Source of the DNA: Wolbachia endosymbiont of Armadillidium arcangelii
GTDB taxonomy: Bacteria; Pseudomonadota; Alphaproteobacteria; Rickettsiales; Anaplasmataceae
Reading direction: 5' to 3'
Length of the DNA stretch: 64,000 nt
Assembly (NCBI RefSeq): GCF_040207875.1
Contig: NZ_CP157942.1
Span: 1,178,001 to 1,242,000 of the forward strand
Positions 27,174 through 34,579 of the stretch are shown piece by piece. Numbering within the stretch: position 1 is the stretch's first letter; every line of letters starts with the position of its first letter. Under the pieces are notes generated by a model, which saw only the letters and a program-made list of their open reading frames with translations, ran no database searches and was not told where the DNA came from. Both the position numbers and the translations under genes were made by a program.

Positions 27174-28649
27174 TTACTCCTTATTTTCCACATTAACCAC
27201 CTTTGCACCTTTAAACGTATCCAGTATACCCTTAACTGCAGGTGCATAATTTAAATTGCTCACTTCCCTGTTCATATAACTCGTATCAACTATAATAACC
27301 CACTCCTGCTTAGTAGCTTGATTTAAGTAATTTTTCAAGTCATTACAAAAATTACTATTCAACTTAGATACAGCTTTTAATTTTAAATACCCAAGTCTAC
27401 AATCTATTAATTGTAGATTACTACACAGTTGTTTGTAAAGATAAATTTGGTTACTCTGCCTTAATAACTGCAAAACCTTATTAAAATCATAATTTTGTTG
27501 CTGTTCACTTCCTATATTACGCGTATTTCCCTGCTGTATACTCTGCGAAAGAACTTTCTTGATCACCTGTTCCGGAGAAGGTAAATCGGAAAGATAACAA
27601 AGGCTAATTAACATCATTTCAGCAGCAACCTCATTGCATGTTGAAACTTTTATATCTTGAATACTTTTAAGCAACACCTTCCACAATCTCGAAAAAAATA
27701 TTAAAGACTTCTTTGTACTCAAGTCTTTTACTCTGCTCTTCTCACATCCTGTATCAACCTCTTTTGTAATTAAAAAACGGCACACTAACTGGATTGTTTG
27801 CAGCAGATCTTCAAAAATATTGAGTGAGTTTGCTGTCTTTACCGCGTTATCGAATACTGACAAAGCCTTCTGTAAATCACTATCTAATACTGCTTCCAGT
27901 AGATCAAATATAACGTTTCTATCTACTAGACCAAGTATGTCTGTAACACTTTGAGTGGATATTGTACCATCTTTGCTATATAGCACTGCTTGATTCATCA
28001 AAAATAAAGCGTTACGCATTGAATTACTACAGTGGTGAGCAATTAATTCTGATGCTTCTTTTTCAATAAAATAATTTTCTTTTTGTGCAATATCATTTAA
28101 ACGCCCCACTATCTTAGCTGAAGGAATGTTATATAAGTCAAACCTTTGACAACGTGCAATAATAGTTATTGGTATCTTTTTTATTTCTGTAGTTGCCAGA
28201 ATAAACTTTACGTTAGATGGTGGTTCTTCTAGAGTTTTAAGTAATGCATTAAATGCACTACTAGATAACATGTGTACTTCATCTATAATGTAAACTTTGA
28301 ATTTAGAACTTATCGGTAAATAGCAAATATCCCCTAAAATCACTCTAACGTCCTCAATGCTAGTGTGACTTGCTGCATCGATTTCAACTACATCTGGATG
28401 ACTTGAATTTTTTATCGCCAGACAATTTGTACATAATCCACAAGGTTCAAAAGTTGGTCCTAATGAACAATTCAAACATAAAGCTATTATTCTGGCAGTA
28501 GTAGTTTTACCAATCCCACTACTGCCAGAAAGCAGTATAGATTGTGGAATTTTGTTAAGAGTAAAAGCGTTTTTTAGTATACGCACCAATATATCTTGAC
28601 CTACTAAATCCTTAAAGCTACTAGGACGATATTTTAATGCTATGTTCAT
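27174..28649 (-). CDS. dnaX: DNA polymerase III subunit gamma/tau
   Basis: A 491-residue AAA+ clamp-loader subunit. Walker A is GSSGIGKTT (about 42-50); the zinc module CLNCSLG...CGLCTNC follows; Walker B/DEVH is in YIIDEVHMLS; sensor 1 appears as LATTEIKKIP. The C-terminal region is short and poorly conserved, so the protein resembles the gamma form more than the long tau form. I did not find a clear programmed-frameshift site. It is the first gene of dnaX-ybaB, with the SRP RNA gene directly upstream on the same strand. Confidence 0.95.
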   Translation of the reverse strand: MNIALKYRPSSFKDLVGQDILVRILKNAFTLNKIPQSILLSGSSGIGKTTTARIIALCLNCSLGPTFEPCGLCTNCLAIKNSSHPDVVEIDAASHTSIEDVRVILGDICYLPISSKFKVYIIDEVHMLSSSAFNALLKTLEEPPSNVKFILATTEIKKIPITIIARCQRFDLYNIPSAKIVGRLNDIAQKENYFIEKEASELIAHHCSNSMRNALFLMNQAVLYSKDGTISTQSVTDILGLVDRNVIFDLLEAVLDSDLQKALSVFDNAVKTANSLNIFEDLLQTIQLVCRFLITKEVDTGCEKSRVKDLSTKKSLIFFSRLWKVLLKSIQDIKVSTCNEVAAEMMLISLCYLSDLPSPEQVIKKVLSQSIQQGNTRNIGSEQQQNYDFNKVLQLLRQSNQIYLYKQLCSNLQLIDCRLGYLKLKAVSKLNSNFCNDLKNYLNQATKQEWVIIVDTSYMNREVSNLNYAPAVKGILDTFKGAKVVNVENKE

Positions 28650-28678
28650 AGCCTAGAATAAAACAAATAGTACAAATA

Positions 28679-28757
28679 GGTATGCAACCCAAAAAGGTTC
28701 TGATATGGTTGCTTCATTTCTGACCTGACCAAGTTACAGAATTTTTGCCTGCATACC
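28679..28757 (-). ncRNA. ffs: Signal recognition particle RNA (4.5S type)
   Basis: Reading the minus strand, the ends GGTATGCAGGC and GGGTTGCATACC pair, and the middle holds TTGGTCAGGTCAGAAATGAA followed by GCAACCA, matching the conserved SRP domain IV (GGTCAGG, then a GNAA-like tetraloop region, then AGCA). The length of about 79-80 nt suits the short bacterial form. It binds Ffh to target membrane proteins. It lies just upstream of dnaX. Confidence 0.88.
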
Positions 28758-28766
28758 TTATAAAAG

Positions 28767-28795
28767 GTTATACTTTTTTTTTTATTTAGCAAGGT
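28767..28795 (-). promoter_or_regulatory. Candidate promoter of the SRP RNA gene
   Basis: On the minus strand TATAAC (28772-28767) lies 9 bases before the RNA's 5' end, and ACCTTG (28795-28790) lies 17 bases further up across an A-tract. The -10 box is good, the -35 box weak. Confidence 0.4.
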
Positions 28796-28914
28796 ATATT
28801 CTATATCAGCTCGATAGCTTGATATGTTAAATTTCGTACACTGTTACTTTCAAATAAACAAAAAGTTAGTTGTTATGCAAGTTATTATAAGATTGTCGCT
28901 CCAATGTTTATTTA

Positions 28915-29085
28915 TGCCATTTCAGCGTTTATTTATGTCATCCCAGTGCGTGACACTGGGATCCAAGTATAAAAATATTTGGAAATTATACAATGGACAA
29001 TGGATTCTAGGAGTACATGTTAAAAATAATGTCTATAATGAAATAAGCTGGATTTCAGTGTCAGCTACTTGCATGACAACCTATA
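28915..29085. repeat. Palindromic repeats between SRP RNA and the GST-like gene
   Basis: TCATCCCAGTGCGTGACACTGGGATCCA at 28938-28965 is a complete hairpin, and a second diverged copy (GGATTTCAGTGTCAGCTACT / TGCATGACA) lies at about 29050-29080. The frame that runs through them has the translated-repeat pattern and no ribosome site, so I do not call a gene. Confidence 0.75.
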
Positions 29086-29113
29086 GGTACTGGGACAACA
29101 AAAGAGGAATATT

Positions 29114-29767
29114 ATGATTTTGTATCATTTTCCTCTTTGTCCGTTTTCACGAAAAGTTAGAGCTCTTCTCAAGGAGAAAAAGCTGAGTTGCGATTTGGTA
29201 TACGAAAATCCATGGGAGAAGCGGAATGAATTCATGAAGATTAATCCAACTGGACAGGTACCAGTGCTTATGGATAACAACCTTATTATAGCAGATAGTA
29301 ACGCTATTTGTGAATATTTAGAGGAGACTTATAGCAGCAACATCAAACTGCTCGACTCTTCTACTGTTATTAAGTCTAAAACACGTGCTTTAATTAACTG
29401 GTTTGACAATAAATTTTATAATGAAGTTACTAAATATGTCATAAACGAAAAAGTGATAATTAACCGCAGCCCTGACTCTAGGTTTCTTCATGCAGCTCAA
29501 CATAACCTATCTTACCATATAGAATACATTGAATACTTAATTAGCAAAAATATTTGGCTTGCAACCGATAAGTTCACTTTGGCCGATATTACCTTAGCAT
29601 CGCATATTTCTATAATAGACTACGTAAATAGTTTTCCATGGGAAAAAAGTAAGATTTTAAAAGAATGGTACTCCATTGTTAAATCAAGGCCTTGCTTTCG
29701 CGAAATATTATTAGAGAGAGTTTTTGGCTTAACTCCTCCTAAACATTATGCTGATCTTGATTTTTAA
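29114..29767 (+). CDS. Glutathione S-transferase/SspA-like protein
   Basis: A 217-residue two-domain protein. The thioredoxin-like N-terminal domain starts MILYHFPLCPFSRKVRALLK with CPF at the active-site position and NPTGQVPVL plus DSNAICEYLEE, the glutathione-binding cis-Pro and Asp-Ser signature. The C-terminal helical domain follows. It may be a true GST or a stringent-starvation (SspA) type protein; sequence alone does not separate them. An AGAGGAA ribosome site precedes the ATG. It is convergent with the methyltransferase gene. Confidence 0.85.
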   Translation: MILYHFPLCPFSRKVRALLKEKKLSCDLVYENPWEKRNEFMKINPTGQVPVLMDNNLIIADSNAICEYLEETYSSNIKLLDSSTVIKSKTRALINWFDNKFYNEVTKYVINEKVIINRSPDSRFLHAAQHNLSYHIEYIEYLISKNIWLATDKFTLADITLASHISIIDYVNSFPWEKSKILKEWYSIVKSRPCFREILLERVFGLTPPKHYADLDF

Positions 29768-29768
29768 C

Positions 29769-30416
29769 TTACGTTAGCTTTAAAGCTACAGTCATTCCTT
29801 CATCAGTCGGAATCAATATAGAGAAATATTTCTTTTCATCTGACAATCTATCATTAAACTCTCTCATAGCATGCCATGACTTCTCTGACACTCTTTTTGG
29901 AGGGGATTCTAAGAATACTGTGTTAAACAATAGAGTATTATCTGCAACAATCAGCCCATCTTGTTTAATGTATAGCTCTGCCCAATCTAAATATTTAGGA
30001 TAACTAACTTTATCAGCATCGATGAATATCATATCAAAAGGTGCTTTTGCTGAAAATTCATTAAGTTTTTCCAATGCATTGCCTTCTATTAAAGAAATTT
30101 TGTCACTCAGATTAAAAATACTAAAATTTTTTTTTGCTATTTTGCAATGCTGAGGATTATTTTCTATTGTATATATATGACCGTCTTCCGATAGAGCCTT
30201 TACCATACAAATTGACGAATAACCATATAACGTGCCAATTTCAACGATACTTTTGATTTTATGAATTTTGATAAATAAACTGAGTAACTTTCCTTCTTCA
30301 GGAGTAATTTGAATACGTTGCCCCTTCTCAAGAGTACAATATTCTTCTATTTTTTTATACTCTTTTGCAAATAAGTTTCTTATGTACAACGATTTTGTGC
30401 TAAAGTTATGACGCAT
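29769..30416 (-). CDS. SAM-dependent O-methyltransferase (COMT/CCoAMT type)
   Basis: A 215-residue class I methyltransferase. The SAM-binding motif I IVEIGTLYGYSSICMV (about 56-71), the acidic YTIENNP strand end and FIDADKVSYPKYLDW (metal and substrate-binding Asp) put it in the family 3 O-methyltransferases, which need a divalent metal and methylate catechol-like hydroxyls. Substrate unknown. The family length is normal. Its stop is two bases from that of the GST-like gene on the other strand. Confidence 0.9.
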   Translation of the reverse strand: MRHNFSTKSLYIRNLFAKEYKKIEEYCTLEKGQRIQITPEEGKLLSLFIKIHKIKSIVEIGTLYGYSSICMVKALSEDGHIYTIENNPQHCKIAKKNFSIFNLSDKISLIEGNALEKLNEFSAKAPFDMIFIDADKVSYPKYLDWAELYIKQDGLIVADNTLLFNTVFLESPPKRVSEKSWHAMREFNDRLSDEKKYFSILIPTDEGMTVALKLT

Positions 30417-30571
30417 TAAGTTTTATAATATAAATTAGGGAGGTTCAATCTATACAAGATTTGTAGATATAATAATATAGTTTAAAATAATAAAAACTTT
30501 TATTTTAAGTTGTTATTTTATAAAGTAAAATTTTAAGTGACAAAAATTATTATATATTTTACTATGGTTAA

Positions 30572-30599
30572 CTAGTATAATAATCAATTGTTATACTAG
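30572..30599. promoter_or_regulatory. Perfect 9-bp inverted repeat upstream of a small gene
   Basis: CTAGTATAA (30572-30580) and TTATACTAG (30591-30599) are perfect reverse complements with a 10-base loop, about 70 bases before the ATG at 30668. It could be an operator in the promoter or a hairpin in the leader. Confidence 0.4.
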
Positions 30600-30667
30600 A
30601 ATTAAGGAGTTGTTTATTCACATCTCTCTTAAAATGTAATTTTTTATAATCAATTAGAGGGGGTTAT

Positions 30668-30946
30668 ATGTCTTATAACATTGCTAATGAAGTTGAAACG
30701 TTAAACAAAAAGTCTAATAATAATGAAGGGGTGAGATTACTATACAATCCAGCTTACCGCGAGAAGTACAAAGAACGCTTTAACGAAGCTCAGAAAAAAG
30801 TTATGGATATGGTCCAATTTTATGATGGAACGATAGTATTAATAGAGAATAAAATTGCCATGTATTACTATGCTTGGCACAGTAAAAAAAGAGAGTTTGA
30901 GCGTAAAAAGCAACAAACAGCGGCAAAAAGCAATGATTCAGTATAG
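30668..30946 (+). CDS. Small conserved Rickettsiales protein (DUF2671-like?), function unknown
   Basis: A 92-residue cytosolic protein with a strong AGAGGGGG ribosome site 5 bases before the ATG. It is charged and mostly helical (EKYKERFNEAQKKVMDMVQF, then a short strand GTIVLIENKIAMYYYAW and a basic tail KKREFERKKQQ). I associate this with the small DUF2671-type proteins of Rickettsiales, from memory and not confirmed. Alone between the methyltransferase and a DsbA gene, with a palindrome in its upstream region. Confidence 0.7.
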   Translation: MSYNIANEVETLNKKSNNNEGVRLLYNPAYREKYKERFNEAQKKVMDMVQFYDGTIVLIENKIAMYYYAWHSKKREFERKKQQTAAKSNDSV

Positions 30947-30974
30947 AGTCTTTATGTGGTAAGCTGCAGTGGTA

Positions 30975-31706
30975 CTATTTCACTATAGCTTTTCCATATA
31001 ATTCATTTATTACGTTAGTGAAGTATTTTAGCTCTTTATATCCTTCATGTTTGATTTTACTATTCTCTACATAATATTTATCATCGTTAAGCTTGATGAT
31101 AAATATTGGAGTAGCCGTGATACCAAGTTTATCAATTGCCAGTGATTTATCATTTATAATTTTGTCCATCATTTTTTTATCATTAATGCATTGGTTAAAT
31201 GCATCTTGCTTCAAATTGCTTAGTGAAGCAATTCTTTGTAATACAGTTAAGTCACTGAAATTGTAGTAGTTCCACGAGTCTATTGCATTAAAAACAGCTT
31301 TGTTAAAATTAAAGTAGTCTTCTTGTTTTTCATAGCAATGACTCAGCATTGCAGCCTTTAAACCTCTATAATCTAAAGGGAAATGACGAAATACATATAA
31401 CATCTTACCTGTGTCTATGTATTTCTCTTTGATTTTAGGAAAAACTTTCTTATGAAAAAGAGAACAGTGATAACAAGTGAGTGAGGCGTATTCTATCATT
31501 AAAATTGGTGCTTTTGGATCTCCTAATAATTTATCATCAGGCAATAGTGATAGTAGTTCTTTTGGTGTTATTTCATCAGTGTTTCGAGTATTGGGTAAGT
31601 TTTGTTCAATAGCTCCATAAGAACTAACACTTATAAAAATTAGTAAAAACAATAATCTAAAAATCATTACAATAGAAACACTTAACTTATTAAAAAAATA
31701 ATGCAT
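30975..31706 (-). CDS. Periplasmic DsbA-type thiol:disulfide oxidoreductase
   Basis: A 243-residue thioredoxin-fold protein with signal sequence (about 1-31), active site CYHC (78-81), and cis-proline TP at 199-200. It would introduce disulfides into exported proteins. A second pair, Cys124 and Cys173, lies in the helical insert, as reported for Wolbachia alpha-DsbA proteins, where it forms a structural disulfide. An internal Met at residue 14 may be the true start, leaving a normal-length signal peptide. DsbB is not nearby. Confidence 0.9.
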   Translation of the reverse strand: MHYFFNKLSVSIVMIFRLLFLLIFISVSSYGAIEQNLPNTRNTDEITPKELLSLLPDDKLLGDPKAPILMIEYASLTCYHCSLFHKKVFPKIKEKYIDTGKMLYVFRHFPLDYRGLKAAMLSHCYEKQEDYFNFNKAVFNAIDSWNYYNFSDLTVLQRIASLSNLKQDAFNQCINDKKMMDKIINDKSLAIDKLGITATPIFIIKLNDDKYYVENSKIKHEGYKELKYFTNVINELYGKAIVK

Positions 31707-31732
31707 TTATATAAATAATGTCAAGATAACTT

Positions 31733-32182
31733 TTACTTGGCAAGGCTTTCGACTCTGTCTTTGAATGCAGCAATTATTTTGCTTTGTGTATACTTATATA
31801 CTGACTTTAATAAAGTGGAAAACAAGTTGGATTTAAATTCAAACTCTATATAGAACTCTACCATAGTTTTATTTTCGTTCATAGGAGTGAATTTCCATTC
31901 GTTGTATAAATGTCTAAATATTCCATTTGATGACACAGCTTTTATCCAACTTTCATTTGTTCCACTTGGAGAAAGGAAGGTCACTCCTGATGTGTAGCTT
32001 CCTTTAATACCATGAAAAGCTGCGAGGAGATCCACAATCATTTGGCTATCAGTTTTTTCCTTTATGTAAACAGCTTTGCACCAAGGAACAAAATCAGGAT
32101 ACTTCTCAACGTCAATTACAACTTGAAATATCTCATGAGATGAACAGAAAAAGATACCTTGTTCTTTATATTGGTATAACAT
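31733..32182 (-). CDS. RatA/Coq10-like START-domain protein
   Basis: A 149-residue protein of the SRPBCC fold. The N-terminus (SSHEIFQVVIDVEKYPDFVPWCKAVYI) and later VEFYIEFEFKSNLFSTLLKSVY are characteristic of the Coq10/RatA family, whose members bind ubiquinone and support respiration; the E. coli relative RatA was named as a toxin acting on 50S subunits. A ubiquinone-binding role is the more likely here. It is followed by the DsbA gene on the same strand, 26 bases away. Confidence 0.85.
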   Translation of the reverse strand: MLYQYKEQGIFFCSSHEIFQVVIDVEKYPDFVPWCKAVYIKEKTDSQMIVDLLAAFHGIKGSYTSGVTFLSPSGTNESWIKAVSSNGIFRHLYNEWKFTPMNENKTMVEFYIEFEFKSNLFSTLLKSVYKYTQSKIIAAFKDRVESLAK

Positions 32183-32199
32183 AAACCTGAATAATGAAA

Positions 32200-32345
32200 A
32201 TGGGATCCGTATCTACCGTCAGTCTTAGTAGATTCCTGAGACCTAAAGTTAAAGTGGGTATCACGTACTAATTTCAATGAAATTAACAGAGGCAATCCCC
32301 TTGATCAGAAATTATCGCTCGGGAAATTTAACTTAACTCATAACG
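32200..32345. ncRNA. Candidate structured RNA or regulatory leader between divergent genes
   Basis: In the 294-bp gap between the divergent RatA-like and mlaC genes the sequence is less AT-rich than other spacers and has nested complements: AAGTTAAA (32246-32253) with TTTAACTT (32327-32334) encloses TAATTTC/GAAATTA (32269-32285) and a G/C-rich GGCAATCCCC / CGCTCGGG segment. A 6S-like RNA on either strand is one possibility. Tentative. Confidence 0.3.
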
Positions 32346-32476
32346 TATAGCACAGACCCCCATTAATTATAGATTATTTATATAGAGTATGTCTATAGAT
32401 ATATTAAAGCTAGCGATTATTATTTTGCCTTTGTTAAATTTTGCATTTTTAGTATCATAGCTAATAAATATATCTT

Positions 32477-33061
32477 ATGAACATTATTAAACTCTTAATT
32501 ATTTTTATTATAACCTATTCAAGCGCTTACGCTAATTGCATAGGTCACAAAACTTTTGTGCTTGTCATGAAGCAGCAAGTAGACAGCACATCTATGAAAG
32601 GAAACAGAAAAAATCTAGAGCATGTACACGAAAAGCTTCGGGAGATCATTCAGAATAACGTTAACCTCAAAGGAATATCTCGATTTGTCATAGGGAAATA
32701 TTGGAAATTGGCTACTCAGAGAGAAAAAGAAAATTTTCTAAAAGAATATGAAGTATATCTCACGCGTTTGTGCGCTAAAATCTTGTATAAATACATAAAT
32801 AATAGTGAAATGATCATAATGAGTACAAAAGCAGTTGACAATGAAACCTGTCTGATAGGAACAAGACTTTCTTATGGTGATGAGGAATTTACAAATATTG
32901 ACTTTAAAGTTACTAAAAGTGATAGTTCTTTCTTAATAAACGATGTTATAATGAGTGGGATAAGTATTGCCATTAATCAACGTTCTCAATTTAGTGAAAA
33001 AATCGACACGCATGGCATGGCAAGTGTAATAGACGAATTAAAATGTAACAATAATCCATGA
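32477..33061 (+). CDS. mlaC: Phospholipid-binding protein MlaC (Ttg2D family)
   Basis: A 194-residue periplasmic protein with signal peptide (MNIIKLLIIFIITYSSAYA). The segment LKGISRFVIGKYWKLATQRE followed by FLKEYEVYL is the MlaC signature, and the late DFKVTKSDSSFLINDVIMSGISIAINQRSQF matches its C-terminal half. MlaC ferries phospholipids between the outer membrane and the MlaFEDB complex. The stop overlaps the start of folC by four bases, so the two are translationally coupled; other mla genes are not in the window. Confidence 0.9.
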   Translation: MNIIKLLIIFIITYSSAYANCIGHKTFVLVMKQQVDSTSMKGNRKNLEHVHEKLREIIQNNVNLKGISRFVIGKYWKLATQREKENFLKEYEVYLTRLCAKILYKYINNSEMIIMSTKAVDNETCLIGTRLSYGDEEFTNIDFKVTKSDSSFLINDVIMSGISIAINQRSQFSEKIDTHGMASVIDELKCNNNP

Positions 33062-34362
33062 TGTACATGCCTCATTGGCCTAAGCCGCTTGGCAGTAGAC
33101 CAAAGGATTTTTCTCTTGACCGCATAAAAAGCTTTCTCAATAGATTAGGCAATCCTGAGAAAAAAATACCGCCAATAATTCACATAGCTGGAACTAATGG
33201 TAAAGGATCGACACTATCGTTTATAAGATATATAATGCAAGCAGCAGGATATAAGGTTCATGCATACACTTCTCCACATTTAGTGAATTTTAATGAGAGA
33301 ATAGTTGTTGCAGGCAGCCATATCGACGACAATGAATTATATAATTTGTTAGAAGAATGTCGCATCGCAATTGGAAAGCAATCTATTACTCTATTTGAAG
33401 CTACAACAATTGCAGCTCTCTTAGCTTTTTCTCGTCATAAAGCTGATATTAGTTTAGTTGAAGTAGGTATGGGTGGAAGGCTTGATGCAACAAATGTTAT
33501 AGATAATCCGATTTTAACAATTATCACTGCCATTGCCCTTGATCATACAGAATATCTTGGTCCTACTGTGGAGATTATAGCAAGTGAAAAAGCTGGAATA
33601 ATGAAACCTAATGTTCCTTGCGTAATAGCGCCACAAGAGAAATCTATAATAAATACGCTAGAACACCATGCAATAAATAAGAGATCTCCTCTGTACAGAG
33701 GAGGGCTTGAATGGAATTGCGAAAAACAGAATAACAGAATGGTCTTTCAATCAGCTATTCAATCAATAGAATTTTCTCTGCCATCTTTAAAGGGTGATCA
33801 CCAAATAATCAATGCAGGAACTGCCATTGTAGCATGTAGCATTTTAAGTGGAAAATATGGATTTGATATTGGAAAAGAGGACATTGCTTCAGGTTTACAG
33901 CGCACTTATTGGCCTGCGCGGCTAGAGTCTATAAAAAAAGGTAATTTAATTTCTTTATTACCAAAAGATTGGCAATTATTTCTAGATGGTGCACACAACA
34001 ACGATGGTGCCAGAGTGTTAGCTCAGTGGATAAGAGACAATTTTGCTGAAGGTGTTTATGTGATTTTTGGTGTCACTCGCAACAGAAACGTGGCAGAGTT
34101 CTTAGAGCACTTAAAGCCATATATCAAACTATTATGCGCAGTTTGTGTTAAATCTGAGCCTAAAGCAACAAATACAAGTTCAATTAGAGAAGGAGCTAAT
34201 AATATAGGAGTAAACGCTATTGAATGTGAATCAATCGGCGATGCAATATTAAATCACATATTAAAAGCCTCTATCCAAAACATCAAAACCATACTGATCT
34301 GTGGCTCGTTATTTCTAGCCAGAGACTTCGCTATGGAGAATACTAACTTTAATGATATGTGA
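33058..34362 (+). CDS. folC: Folylpolyglutamate/dihydrofolate synthase
   Basis: A 434-residue Mur-ligase-like enzyme that adds glutamate to folates and, in many bacteria, to dihydropteroate. The P-loop HIAGTNGKGSTLSFI (about 43-57), the SPHLVNFNERI segment and VGMGGRLDATNV, plus DGAHNNDGARVL in the C-terminal domain, define the family. Around residue 210 the DNA contains a perfect 18-bp palindrome (33686-33703) translated as SPLYRGG. The start overlaps mlaC by four bases; a second ATG lies three codons in. Confidence 0.95.
   Translation: MMYMPHWPKPLGSRPKDFSLDRIKSFLNRLGNPEKKIPPIIHIAGTNGKGSTLSFIRYIMQAAGYKVHAYTSPHLVNFNERIVVAGSHIDDNELYNLLEECRIAIGKQSITLFEATTIAALLAFSRHKADISLVEVGMGGRLDATNVIDNPILTIITAIALDHTEYLGPTVEIIASEKAGIMKPNVPCVIAPQEKSIINTLEHHAINKRSPLYRGGLEWNCEKQNNRMVFQSAIQSIEFSLPSLKGDHQIINAGTAIVACSILSGKYGFDIGKEDIASGLQRTYWPARLESIKKGNLISLLPKDWQLFLDGAHNNDGARVLAQWIRDNFAEGVYVIFGVTRNRNVAEFLEHLKPYIKLLCAVCVKSEPKATNTSSIREGANNIGVNAIECESIGDAILNHILKASIQNIKTILICGSLFLARDFAMENTNFNDM
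33686..33703 (+). repeat. Perfect 18-bp palindrome inside folC
   Basis: CTCCTCTGTACAGAGGAG is self-complementary with no loop, in frame in folC (residues about 210-215). Its sequence differs from the CACTGGGA palindromes of the rest of the window. Confidence 0.6.
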
Positions 34363-34579
34363 GACTTAACTGACCGATGGGAAAATAACTTTGATTGCTC
34401 ATAGTACTGCTTGGCTTTTCGTTATCAACTTCTATAAACTGACCATCACCTTTAAATTGCTCCTCAATTAAATTTATAGTTGTCTTTTTGAGAATATAAT
34501 TACTTGCAGCATTTAAAACAGGTAAAGCAACAATTAAAAGCGTGAATGGTAATGAAAGTAATAAGCCGGATAACATCAT
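34349..34579 (-). pseudogene. 3' part of the J-domain membrane-protein gene cut off by the IS4 element
   Basis: This is the C-terminal fragment (from MMLSGLLLSLPFTLLIVALP to GQLSLTYH) of the gene whose 5' part is at 36155-36950. It contains a further hydrophobic segment and a polar tail. The fragment and the 5' part meet at the duplicated 10 bp ATAACATCAT (34570-34579 and 36155-36164). Joined through one copy, they give a single uninterrupted frame of 338 codons plus stop. Any apparent start upstream in this frame lies in the IS sequence. Confidence 0.88.

Noticed and set aside
28824..29117. Plus-strand frame of 97 residues before the GST-like gene
   Set aside because: It is made largely of two palindromic repeats read through by chance, has no ribosome site, and ends across the start of the real gene.
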